In this document: positions 8,046-15,721 of the stretch, in pieces
Layout of the letters: each line of letters opens with the position of its first letter
How positions within the stretch are numbered: position 1 is the first letter of the stretch
DNA from: JAGZHZ01 sp965150505
Lineage (GTDB): Bacteria; Bacillota; Clostridia; Lachnospirales; Lachnospiraceae
Reading direction: 5' to 3'
Length of the DNA: 34,763 nucleotides
NCBI GenBank assembly: GCA_965150505.1
Contig: CBCTVZ010000012.1
Coordinates: 1-34,763 of the forward strand
Notes under the pieces: generated by a model
What the model saw: the letters and a program-made list of their open reading frames with translations, nothing else
Told to the model about the DNA's origin: nothing
Database searches by the model: none
Made by a program: the position numbers and the translations under genes

Positions 8046-10418
8046 TTACTTTGCATATTTTTCTGTACGCTCATCGCTGATCTGTCCAGACCAGTTCAGA
8101 CCGAATCCAAAGTCATACGTATTTCCTTCGCCATCTACGTAGCATTCCATATCCTGTCCAACATCTTCAAACTGCTCTTCTACAGTCTTCATGTCGATTG
8201 GCTGCTGATTTGGAAGTAAACCAGATGGTTCTGTCACACCTGCCAGAATCTCTACTGCTGCCTGATCCGTAATGCTGTATCCCACTAAGATTACATCTGC
8301 TAATGGCTCTACTTCAGACCAAACCATAGGATTCGTTACTCTCATATAAACTGCAACTGGTTTGTCACCCATTGCTTCTTTTGTCTCTTTTAACAGATCT
8401 AACATATCTGCGTTGCTTGCTGTAACGGTCTTTCCTTTGTAAGAACGGTTTTCTACATCATCTGTGTAGATAACTTCGCCTGTCTCAGAGCTGATAAATT
8501 CTGCTCCTGCATCGCTTGCTAAAGACTGCTCTCTTGCATACTCTGCTGTATATTCGCCATACTGTAATGTAATTGGCAGATATCCGTTTCCGCCTGCTGC
8601 TTTGTCTTCTTCGCTGTATCCCATTCCGCCGCTAGGTGCTTCCATACCAACGAGTGCAAAGTCTGCTTCTTCTGGGTTGTCTGTCACATTATAGTATTTT
8701 TCCAGAACAGATTTTGTCACAGTAGCTCTTGTTTCTTCTGTTGTCTCCTGTGTCCAGCGATTATAGCTTACATATGTGTATTCTGGAACGTATACGGTTA
8801 ATTTCTCTGCTGATTTATCATATTCTTTTACAAAATTATCTTTATTTTTCAGCATAACAACAGATTTCAGCTGTGCATTATATCCTGCTTCCATAAATTC
8901 TGCGTTTCCAACGATTTCTACTGACTGATCTGGATCTAAGTATGGATCTTCAAACAATCCTGCATTGAAGATGTTTGTCAGAAGTCTTCTTGCAGATTCT
9001 GCAAATCTTGCATCTGCAAATACCTGTCCGTGATCTTCGATCATCATATCATATGCTTCCATGATAGGTCCTTTATCATTGTTTCCACCGAACTGGTCAA
9101 CGCCTGCCATCAGAACTTTGTAATGACGTTCTGCTACGGTCAGATCTTCCACTCCCCAAGGAGTTGTTCCGAAGGAATTGTCGTGAGGAGCATCGTTTGT
9201 GATTCCCCAGTCTGTACATACAACGCCGTCATAATTATATGTTCCACGCAGCAATTCATTAATCATGTAATTGCTGTAAGAGTTACCAACATTTTCTCCA
9301 TCTGCATTCTGCTCGTAAGAGATTGTATAGTAAGGCATAACTGCGGATGCCATTCCTGTTCCGCCATCCAGATTAAATGCGCCGTTTACGAATACATCAA
9401 TATGATCCTGAATATTATTTCCTGGATAAACAGCAAATTTTCCGAATCCATAGTGAGCATCACGTCCGCTTTCACCTGAGCCGCCGCCTGGCCAATGTTT
9501 TACCATTGCATTGACAGACTCATTGCCCCATCCTGTTTCGCTGCCTTCTGTTGTCTGGAATCCATCTACATATGCTTTTCCCATATCTGTAGACAGCTCT
9601 ACATTTTCACTGAATGTTCCGTTTACACGACTCCATCTTGGATCAGTAGAAAGGTCTACCTGTGGTGACAATGCAGTAGCGATTCCGAGCGCTCTATATT
9701 CTTTTGATACGACTTCTCCGTGCTGCTGTACGATTTCAGGATCAAATGTTGCTGCTAATCCAATCATAGATGGCCACAGAGAGATGTCTCCTGTATTTCC
9801 AATGTTATATTCCAATGCCATAGAAGAGCTTGCAGAGTTTCTTGGGTCAGAACTGTTATTTGCTGGGATACCATATCCAATGCCTTCTACTATTGCCTGT
9901 ACGTTATTTGACCATTTTGCTCCAATTTCAGGAGATGCCACGGTTGTCACAAGAACGTGACGCAGATTGTTATCAACCAAAGCTGTCTCTGTATTTTCTG
10001 CAACTGCTTCTTCTGAAACTGCAGTATGAGAACTGTAAAGCATCAATCCTGCGATGGCTTCAATTCCTTCACGGCCGTCAGCAACCATCAGATCAGCCAG
10101 TCCCTGCGCTCTTGTCTTTGTATCAAGTCGCCAGTCTTCGTATGTGTCAAGTTCTCCATTGCGGTTTAAATCTTTAAATGCAAATCCATCATCTTCCAGA
10201 AGTGTCATTCCTGATTCATTTGAAAAGCTCAGTTTTTTTCCATCTTCCTGTGTTACAACAGAAAATCCTTTTCCTGTATCTGTAACTTCATATTTTTTTG
10301 CAGAATCTGCGCTTGCTTCTGCTGCAAATGTTCCCATTGCCATACTGGATGCCAGCATCGCTGTTGTTGCTGCGAATGCAATTCCTCTGTTCAGTTTCTT
10401 TTTAATGCTTCTTTTCAT
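8046..10418 (-). CDS. Secreted glycoside hydrolase family 3 (beta-glycosidase)
   Basis: This is an exported GH3 enzyme that releases sugars from the non-reducing ends of beta-linked glycans. The chosen start (10418, 790 residues) has AGGAGG 8 bases upstream and begins MKRSIKKKLNRG, a signal peptide ending near TFAAEA. A longer in-frame start at 10457 has no ribosome site. GH3 features seen are a DPRWSR segment, KHWPGGG, and GVVCTDW, whose Asp (about residue 403) is the expected nucleophile. The C-terminal half resembles the second GH3 alpha/beta domain, ending in a YDFGFGLNW motif, with no obvious fibronectin-III tail or cell-wall anchor. The acid/base residue and the substrate cannot be assigned from sequence alone. 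It is monocistronic, with its own terminator, next to the second GHKL/LytTR system. Confidence 0.9.
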   Translation of the reverse strand: MKRSIKKKLNRGIAFAATTAMLASSMAMGTFAAEASADSAKKYEVTDTGKGFSVVTQEDGKKLSFSNESGMTLLEDDGFAFKDLNRNGELDTYEDWRLDTKTRAQGLADLMVADGREGIEAIAGLMLYSSHTAVSEEAVAENTETALVDNNLRHVLVTTVASPEIGAKWSNNVQAIVEGIGYGIPANNSSDPRNSASSSMALEYNIGNTGDISLWPSMIGLAATFDPEIVQQHGEVVSKEYRALGIATALSPQVDLSTDPRWSRVNGTFSENVELSTDMGKAYVDGFQTTEGSETGWGNESVNAMVKHWPGGGSGESGRDAHYGFGKFAVYPGNNIQDHIDVFVNGAFNLDGGTGMASAVMPYYTISYEQNADGENVGNSYSNYMINELLRGTYNYDGVVCTDWGITNDAPHDNSFGTTPWGVEDLTVAERHYKVLMAGVDQFGGNNDKGPIMEAYDMMIEDHGQVFADARFAESARRLLTNIFNAGLFEDPYLDPDQSVEIVGNAEFMEAGYNAQLKSVVMLKNKDNFVKEYDKSAEKLTVYVPEYTYVSYNRWTQETTEETRATVTKSVLEKYYNVTDNPEEADFALVGMEAPSGGMGYSEEDKAAGGNGYLPITLQYGEYTAEYAREQSLASDAGAEFISSETGEVIYTDDVENRSYKGKTVTASNADMLDLLKETKEAMGDKPVAVYMRVTNPMVWSEVEPLADVILVGYSITDQAAVEILAGVTEPSGLLPNQQPIDMKTVEEQFEDVGQDMECYVDGEGNTYDFGFGLNWSGQISDERTEKYAK

Positions 10419-10762
10419 ATACCTTCCTCCTGTATCTTTCGTCCAAAGCCCCTCCAAATCTTTGGCTAAAACGTATTTTTATTTTATCATATTTTTGGAT
10501 ATTTTCCATATAATTTTTTTAGATCATTTATGATTTTTTTTGTTTTTGTATAGAAATCTTTGTTTTTTTCTGCTTTCTTTATATATATTTTATATTTATT
10601 CTATTATTTTTTTATAGTTTCTCATATGGCTTTGTATCCTTTTTTCTGCTTTATTTAGCCATTCTCTCTTCCTGCTTTTTCTTAGAAAAAGGCTTTTCTG
10701 TCCTGTGACGTTGAGGAAAGCAAGGCTTTTTCTATCTGCAAAATATTTTTCATGAGACAATT
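10419..10762. other. Intergenic region upstream of the GH3 gene
   Basis: There is no credible gene in this AT-rich stretch. On the minus strand a -10-like TAAAAT/TATGAT occurs near 10485-10495, without a convincing -35. CCAAAG and CTTTGG form a 6-bp inverted repeat in the GH3 leader (about 10436-10458). A small hairpin AGAAAA/TTTTCT lies at 10684-10699. An 18-base element beginning CTGCAAAATATTTTTCAT occurs at 10736-10753 and again (one extra T) at 10776-10794. Confidence 0.5.
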
Positions 10763-10812
10763 AGAAAAAAGATCTCTGCAAAATATTTTTTCATTCTGCA
10801 AAGATCTTTTCT
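10763..10812 (-). terminator. Terminator of the exported foldase gene
   Basis: On the minus strand an AAAAGATCT arm and an AGATCTTTTTT arm, extended by TGCA pairs, enclose a loop of about 20 bases. The structure ends in a run of T. It lies about 56 bases downstream of the foldase stop at 10868. Confidence 0.65.
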
Positions 10813-10867
10813 ATTTTTTATCTTGGTTTTTCTGTCATTTCAATGAAAAGCCAAAAAATGTTAAATT

Positions 10868-12133
10868 TTAGTCCATGTATTCCACATCATATTCTTCAAT
10901 CCATTCCTGAATCATGGATGAGAATTTTGCATTCTGTGCCTGAGCTAAAAGTTCCGCATGAAGATTTTCTTTTAAAGTATCCGTATATTCGACTGGACCA
11001 CCTTTAATATCAGAATCGTAATATAAAATATAAACTCCATCTGGACATACTACTGGTTCACTGATTTCTCCGATTTTTTCAACCGCCATTGCAGCATCTA
11101 CAAAATCTTTATTCCAGAAAATACTGTCTTTATGTACGCTGTATCCGACATAATCTTTTGCCGTCGCATCGATGCTATATTCTTTTACTAAATCTTCAAA
11201 AGATTCTTTTTCTTCAAATTTCTTTTCAATTTCATCTACCGTACCCTGTACTTCAGCTAAGATTTCGCCTTTTAACTCTTGAATTTTTTCTTCTTGTTTT
11301 GCGTCTGCCACGGTAGCATCTGCTGCTGTGGCATCTGTTGCTTCTGGATACATCAGCTCCTGAAGTTCTCCTAATTTTTCTTCATCTGCCTCTAAGCGAA
11401 TATGCGTAAAATAGCGATATCCCTCTGGAATATAGTAAGAACCATTTGATCCATATGCAGCAATCGCCTGCTCATACATCGGTACATTATCATTAAATGC
11501 TTCCTCATCCAAAGCCACATATTCATCATATGTCTTTTTTACTTCTTCATCTGACACAGTCACATCTGCAATACAATATTCCTGAAGGCGACGAAAGATT
11601 TCATCATTTTTTATCTGTTCAAATAACAGATCGCTTGTGGCATATCCATACTGTGCCATCGTCTCTTTTGCTTTTTCTTCTGCATCTTTTTCTTCCAATG
11701 AAGCATCCTGTGCCATATATAAAGATTTATAAATCTCAAATGATTGATCCCATCTCTCCTGAGCTTGCTTTTTCAATTCTGCAATTTCCTCTTCTGTAAA
11801 TTCATCTAACTTTAATTCCTGTGCTTTTAATTCTGTCGTTCTTAACTGAACCAGCATATTCATAGCTGTCTCTACGATATGATTTTGTACATTCTGATCT
11901 GATGTATCATATCCGCCGCTTTCATACTGCTGTAAAATATACTGTGTCATCGCCATCAATTCAGAATGGAAGATTTCTTCTCCCTCTACAGTTGCCATTA
12001 CAGGGTCTTCTTCTGATTCTGCACTTGTTTCCGTCGTCATTTCTGTTTCCTGACTTTCTGCTGCTACTGCTGTTCCCGTAAAGATCATGCCTGTCGCAAG
12101 TACACATGCAAGCATTCTCATTCTTTTTTTCAT
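10868..12133 (-). CDS. Exported PrsA/SurA-like foldase
   Basis: This 421-residue secreted or membrane-linked chaperone is of the SurA/PrsA type. The signal peptide MKKRMRMLACVLATGM ends in TAVAA before ES, a good signal peptidase I site. An acidic Thr/Glu/Ser-rich linker (about 27-44) precedes a SurA-like helical N-domain (about 45-215). The parvulin-like domain (about 235-380) includes THIRL, a SFEDLVKEYS segment and GEISEPV. The conserved C-terminal His of parvulins is Tyr in GVYILYY, so isomerase activity is uncertain. An insertion rich in Ala/Thr/Asp (about residues 265-282) is absent from the signal-less paralogue at 4433-5518. GGAGG lies 8 bases before the ATG. A TAAAAT -10-like box is at 12182-12187. 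It is monocistronic. Clients could include the neighbouring secreted GH3, but that is a guess. Confidence 0.75.
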   Translation of the reverse strand: MKKRMRMLACVLATGMIFTGTAVAAESQETEMTTETSAESEEDPVMATVEGEEIFHSELMAMTQYILQQYESGGYDTSDQNVQNHIVETAMNMLVQLRTTELKAQELKLDEFTEEEIAELKKQAQERWDQSFEIYKSLYMAQDASLEEKDAEEKAKETMAQYGYATSDLLFEQIKNDEIFRRLQEYCIADVTVSDEEVKKTYDEYVALDEEAFNDNVPMYEQAIAAYGSNGSYYIPEGYRYFTHIRLEADEEKLGELQELMYPEATDATAADATVADAKQEEKIQELKGEILAEVQGTVDEIEKKFEEKESFEDLVKEYSIDATAKDYVGYSVHKDSIFWNKDFVDAAMAVEKIGEISEPVVCPDGVYILYYDSDIKGGPVEYTDTLKENLHAELLAQAQNAKFSSMIQEWIEEYDVEYMD

Positions 12134-12331
12134 CCTAAATACCTCCGTCGTCAGAGTTGTCCTCTCTTTTTTCTAGTTCACATTTTACCTCTTTTCTTTT
12201 CGGTATTCCATACAATTTTTTCACATATATGTTGGATTTTTATTAATTTTTTCTATTTTTTCTTTTTTTTTAAAATTTTTTTTGACGTTTATCACAATTT
12301 CTTATTTTCTAGCCGCTATCTTTTGAACATC

Positions 12332-12391
12332 AAAAAAATCCGCTATATCGATCTGAAAAATTTAATTTTATTTTTTCAAAAAAATATAGCG
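12332..12391 (-). terminator. Terminator of the tryptophan transporter operon
   Basis: On the minus strand CGCTATAT (12384-12391) pairs with ATATAGCG (12341-12348). An inner TGAAAAA/TTTTTCA pairing extends the stem, and GATTTTTTT follows. It lies 26 bases after the ATPase stop. The rest of the 283-base gap up to the foldase gene is AT-rich, with no gene. Confidence 0.8.
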
Positions 12392-12416
12392 CATTTTTAT
12401 TATACATTTTTTCTAT

Positions 12417-13190
12417 TTAATTACCGCATTCAATACTAATCTGATTAAATTGATCTAAAATCTGCTCCACTTTCATTTTTTTCTTTTCTTCCCCTGACAC
12501 ATCCATCACTGCTTTTCCTTGGTGCATCATCAAAAGACGATCCCCATATTCCACAGCATAGCGCAGATTATGCGTCACCATGATTGTCGTCAGCTTTTTT
12601 TCTTCTACAATTTTTCCAGTAAGTTCCATGATGCGTTCTGCTGTCTTCGGATCTAATGCCGCCGTATGCTCATCCAAGATTAAAAAATCTATTGGTGTCA
12701 TGGTAGACATCACAAGAGACATTGCCTGCCTCTGACCTCCTGAAAGATTTCCCACTTTGATATCCATTTTTTCTTCCAGTCCTAAATTTAACGGTCGCAG
12801 GCATTCTTTATAATAATTTATTCTCTGTTTATTTGTTCCTCTTGTAAGTCCAAAAAATTTTCCTTTATTGTCTGCCATTGCCATGTTTTCTAAAATTGTC
12901 ATATTAGGACACGTTCCCATTGATGGATTTTGATATACTCTTCCAATTCTTTTTAATCTCTTATATTCTTTTTCACGCGTAATATCGTAACCATCAATCA
13001 AAATTTTTCCATCATCCAGATCTATGCTTCCACAAATCAGATTTAACATAGATGTCTTTCCTGATCCATTGCTGCCAACCACCGATAGAAACTGACCTTT
13101 CTCAACTGTAAGATTAAAATCTTCAAACAGGCACATTTCATTGACTGTTCCTGGATTATAATATTTTTGAATATGTTTTAACTCAAGCAT
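12417..13190 (-). CDS. trpZ: ABC transporter ATP-binding protein, TrpXYZ type
   Basis: This cytoplasmic ATPase of 257 residues drives the ABC importer encoded with it. Walker A is GSNGSGKTS (about 39-47), the signature is LSGGQRQAM, and Walker B is FLILDEHTAALDP. The DEHT in place of DEPT is usual in this uptake subfamily (annotated as putative tryptophan/tyrosine importers). A switch His is present in MVTHNL. Its start overlaps the permease stop by 8 bases, so translation is coupled. The tryptophan assignment rests mainly on the T-box leader of the operon. The symbol follows the TrpXYZ naming and is provisional. Confidence 0.88.
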   Translation of the reverse strand: MLELKHIQKYYNPGTVNEMCLFEDFNLTVEKGQFLSVVGSNGSGKTSMLNLICGSIDLDDGKILIDGYDITREKEYKRLKRIGRVYQNPSMGTCPNMTILENMAMADNKGKFFGLTRGTNKQRINYYKECLRPLNLGLEEKMDIKVGNLSGGQRQAMSLVMSTMTPIDFLILDEHTAALDPKTAERIMELTGKIVEEKKLTTIMVTHNLRYAVEYGDRLLMMHQGKAVMDVSGEEKKKMKVEQILDQFNQISIECGN

Positions 13191-14064
13191 GATGTCTCAC
13201 CTTTCTTTTTCGATCTGTGCTGATAACCAAAATCAATAAAAATAATGCGGCTGTAATCAGTTTCATTGCCTGCGGTTCAAAAAATTTGATTGCCAGTGCT
13301 ACGCATCCTTTATATAAAATTGCTCCAATAAATACGGCTGTTGTTGTCTTCACGATTGAAACCTTTTTAAATAATGCTGTTCCAATAATGACACTGGCAA
13401 GACCAATTACCATAGCTCCTGTCCCGCTTGAAATATCAAATACTCGCTGTTCCTGACAAAATACAGAACCTCCAAGCGCTACAAGTCCATTTGCAATCGC
13501 CAATCCTAAAATTTTAACGTTTCCTTTATCTTTCGCAAGAGAAGTCACCAGATTATCATTATCCCCTACTGCGCGTAGCAGATAGCCTGATTTTGTTTTT
13601 AAATATAAATCTAATAAAATTTTACTGATGAATACGACTGCTAAAATCAACAGCAATTTTACATATGATGGAGTCTTTGCTCCAAACAGACTGCTCAGCG
13701 CTCCATTTTTAAACATCGTCTCCTTTGAAAACAATGGTACGTTGTTTGTACCAGCAATCTGCAGATTAATCGTATACAATGCAGTCATCATAATAATTCC
13801 TGAGAGCAAATCTCTGACTTTACACTTTACATGGATCAATCCGGTACACGTTCCTGCGATTGCTCCAGCAAGAAAAGAAATCGGAAGTGTCACATAAGGG
13901 TTTACTCCTCTTGTGATCAGAGCAGCCGTCACAGCTGCTCCTAATGGAAAACTCCCATCCACAGTTAAATCTGGAAAATCTAATATTTTATAAGTGATAT
14001 AAACTCCTAATGCAAGGATTCCATAGATCAATCCCTGCTCTATTACTGTAAGCATAAAATCCAT
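13183..14064 (-). CDS. trpY: ABC transporter permease, TrpXYZ type
   Basis: This is an inner-membrane permease of 293 residues with eight to ten hydrophobic segments. It belongs to the LivH/M-like superfamily used by TrpXYZ importers; ILDFPDLTVDGSFPLGAAVTA near the N-terminus is a hallmark segment. It forms the translocation channel with the ATPase it overlaps and receives substrate from the binding protein 36 bases upstream. The start has CGGAGG at good spacing. Substrate tryptophan is inferred from the operon's T-box specifier, not from the permease itself. Confidence 0.88.
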   Translation of the reverse strand: MDFMLTVIEQGLIYGILALGVYITYKILDFPDLTVDGSFPLGAAVTAALITRGVNPYVTLPISFLAGAIAGTCTGLIHVKCKVRDLLSGIIMMTALYTINLQIAGTNNVPLFSKETMFKNGALSSLFGAKTPSYVKLLLILAVVFISKILLDLYLKTKSGYLLRAVGDNDNLVTSLAKDKGNVKILGLAIANGLVALGGSVFCQEQRVFDISSGTGAMVIGLASVIIGTALFKKVSIVKTTTAVFIGAILYKGCVALAIKFFEPQAMKLITAALFLLILVISTDRKRKVRHHA

Positions 14065-14100
14065 TTCTCTTTCCTCCGTCTCCTCTTGCCGCTCTTTCTC

Positions 14101-15105
14101 TTATTCTGACACGATCTCTGTAAAAATTTCTGCAGCACGTTCGTTCATTTCTTCTGGAATCGCAATTCCTAAATTTTCTGCTGCCGCACTGTTGATATAC
14201 AGACTGCTCTCTGTCAAAAGTTCATACGGTGTTTCTTCTGCTTTTATCTCTCCTTTTAAAATCTTTGCCGCCATTCTTCCCGTATCTTTTCCAAGATTGA
14301 TATAATCTAATCCTTCTGCCGCAACGCATCCTAACTTAACCTGTTCGATTTCACTTCCAAATACTGGAATATTCTGCTCATTTGCCTGATCTAAAATTGC
14401 TGGCAGAGAACTAACTACCGTATTATCGGTCAGGTTTGTCAAACAGTCCACTTTATCCAGCAAATCGGCCACAGCAAGTGGAATCTCAGAAGTATTTGTA
14501 ATGCCTGCCGTCTCAATTTCAAATCCATATTCCGATGCCAGCTCTTCATACTGCGCGATGCTGTAAATAGAATTTGCTTCGCTTGTCGTATATAAGATAC
14601 CGATTGTCTCTGCATCTGGCATCAATTCTCGAATCATTTTCAGTTGTGCCTCTACTGGAAGCTGATCGCTTGTACCTGTCACTGCTCCGACTGGCATTCC
14701 ATTTTCATCCGCCAGTTCTGCTTCCTGTGGATTTGTAACAGCTGTATAAATCACAGGGATTTCAGAATCTATCGCTGCATTGTATGCGGCCTGAGCGCTT
14801 GGCGTTGCGATTGCACAAATCAGATCAACATCATCTGCAACAAAACTCTGGGCGATCTGTGCAGTTGTTCCCATATCGGATGCCGCATTATTGATCTTGA
14901 TTGTCAAGTTCTTTCCTTCCTCCAGGCCTTCTTCTTTTAATCCTTCTAAAAATCCTTCACGGCAGTTATCTAACGATCCATGTTCTGCAAACTGAGAAAT
15001 TCCTATTGTATAGGACTCCTCTTCTGCATTCGCTGTAATGACTGTTCCTAAAATCCCTGCTGCTGCAAACATACTTCCTACGATTACTGACATTTTCTTT
15101 TTCAT
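14101..15105 (-). CDS. trpX: ABC transporter substrate-binding protein, TrpX type
   Basis: This extracytoplasmic binding protein of 334 residues belongs to the ABC_sub_bind family (periplasmic-binding-protein fold). The N-terminal signal peptide MKKKMSVIVGSMFAAAG ends in TANA before EE. No lipobox Cys is present, which is odd for a Gram-positive importer and leaves the membrane attachment unclear. Typical family segments are IGISQFAEHGSLDNCREGF, AIATPSAQAAYNA, PVIYTAVTNPQEA and GILYTTSEANS. It is the first gene after the T-box leader, with AAAGGAGAG 8 bases before the ATG. Tryptophan is the likely ligand given the UGG specifier. Tyrosine is the main alternative in this family. Confidence 0.88.
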   Translation of the reverse strand: MKKKMSVIVGSMFAAAGILGTVITANAEEESYTIGISQFAEHGSLDNCREGFLEGLKEEGLEEGKNLTIKINNAASDMGTTAQIAQSFVADDVDLICAIATPSAQAAYNAAIDSEIPVIYTAVTNPQEAELADENGMPVGAVTGTSDQLPVEAQLKMIRELMPDAETIGILYTTSEANSIYSIAQYEELASEYGFEIETAGITNTSEIPLAVADLLDKVDCLTNLTDNTVVSSLPAILDQANEQNIPVFGSEIEQVKLGCVAAEGLDYINLGKDTGRMAAKILKGEIKAEETPYELLTESSLYINSAAAENLGIAIPEEMNERAAEIFTEIVSE

Positions 15106-15215
15106 AATGTTTCTCTCCTTTACTTTTGCTCATTCTGATATTTACGCTTGATTCGTGAGCCGTTTGTCTGTACACTAAAAAGTCTGCCGCAGGTATTTTT
15201 TCGATAGATAGGAAT

Positions 15216-15252
15216 AAAAAACCGCCCCAAACTATTTCTAGTTTGAGACGGT
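15216..15252 (-). terminator. T-box-controlled intrinsic terminator
   Basis: A 14-bp stem (15239-15252 with 15221-15234, two wobble pairs) with a 4-base loop is followed by six T on the minus strand. It competes with the antiterminator formed by the T-box sequence at 15270-15283. Confidence 0.9.
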
Positions 15253-15489
15253 AATAAACTTTTTATTATCGCGGTACCACTCAATTTGACAACTGTCCAC
15301 TCTCTCACGTACAATTATACGTTCCTGATTGATAACGGGTTCGGTTCCCGACGATGCCTACTCTTTTCATTTCAGATCGCCCTCGAAAGCCCATTCAGCA
15401 ATAATGTCCATACGACAATCCCACCCTCTGTCGCTCTCTGTGATTTCTTTTAAAGCTTACTTCTCTTTCTCATCGGTTTTTTCTTTGAT
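15216..15489 (-). ncRNA. T-box leader (riboswitch), tryptophan specifier UGG
   Basis: This is a tRNA-sensing leader upstream of trpXYZ. Stem I elements seen on the minus strand are the AGAGAG box (15434-15439), then a CGACA/UGUCG stem whose loop carries GGGUGGGA, and GAA followed directly by UGG (15391-15393) in the specifier position. The diagnostic T-box TGAGTGGTACCGCG lies at 15270-15283. It is followed by a terminator stem (15221-15234 with 15239-15252, G-U wobbles) and a T-run (15216-15221). Uncharged tRNA-Trp should pair with both sites and favour read-through into the transporter. Specifier identity rests on visual alignment with known Stem I layouts. Confidence 0.93.
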
Positions 15490-15495
15490 GGGTAT

Positions 15496-15524
15496 AGTTT
15501 AATACTAAATTTCTGATTTGTCAA
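15496..15524 (-). promoter_or_regulatory. Sigma-A promoter of the T-box/trpXYZ operon
   Basis: TTGACA (15519-15524) and TAAACT (15496-15501) on the minus strand have an exact 17-base spacer. Transcription should start near 15489, giving a leader of about 380 bases before trpX. The 120 bases upstream of it, as far as the mgl terminator, show nothing else. Confidence 0.85.
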
Positions 15525-15647
15525 TCTTTTTTTATCTGGTGACTGAAAAAATAGACGATTTTCTGCTTTTCCTCAAACAACATTATTTCTTTTCATGTTT
15601 CTTCAAAAGCTCAAAAGTATTCCCCAAAAATTCTTGACAAAAAATAT

Positions 15648-15694
15648 AAAAAATCAGGACTGGTTGTCTCAATGACAGCCAGCCCCGATTTTTA
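15648..15694 (-). terminator. Terminator of the mgl operon
   Basis: A 17-bp stem (15674-15690 with 15652-15668, G-U wobbles on the minus-strand RNA) with a 5-base loop is followed by TTTTTTATATTTTTT. It begins about 30 bases after the mglC stop. Confidence 0.9.
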
Positions 15695-15721
15695 TAATAA
15701 GGGTAGATTTGTATTGTCCAA

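Noticed and set aside
10419..10457. Longer GH3 start adding 13 residues (MEGLWTKDTGGRY)
   Set aside because: The extension spans the AGGAGG ribosome site of the downstream ATG and would place charged residues ahead of a normal signal peptide.
9030..10533. Several long plus-strand frames opposite the GH3 gene
   Set aside because: They overlap a full-length protein with clear family motifs, have no ribosome sites, and read as low-complexity Ser/Cys/Ile translations typical of antisense shadows.
15120..15314. 64-codon minus-strand frame before trpX
   Set aside because: It runs through the T-box core and terminator stem, so it is structured RNA rather than protein. It has no ribosome site.
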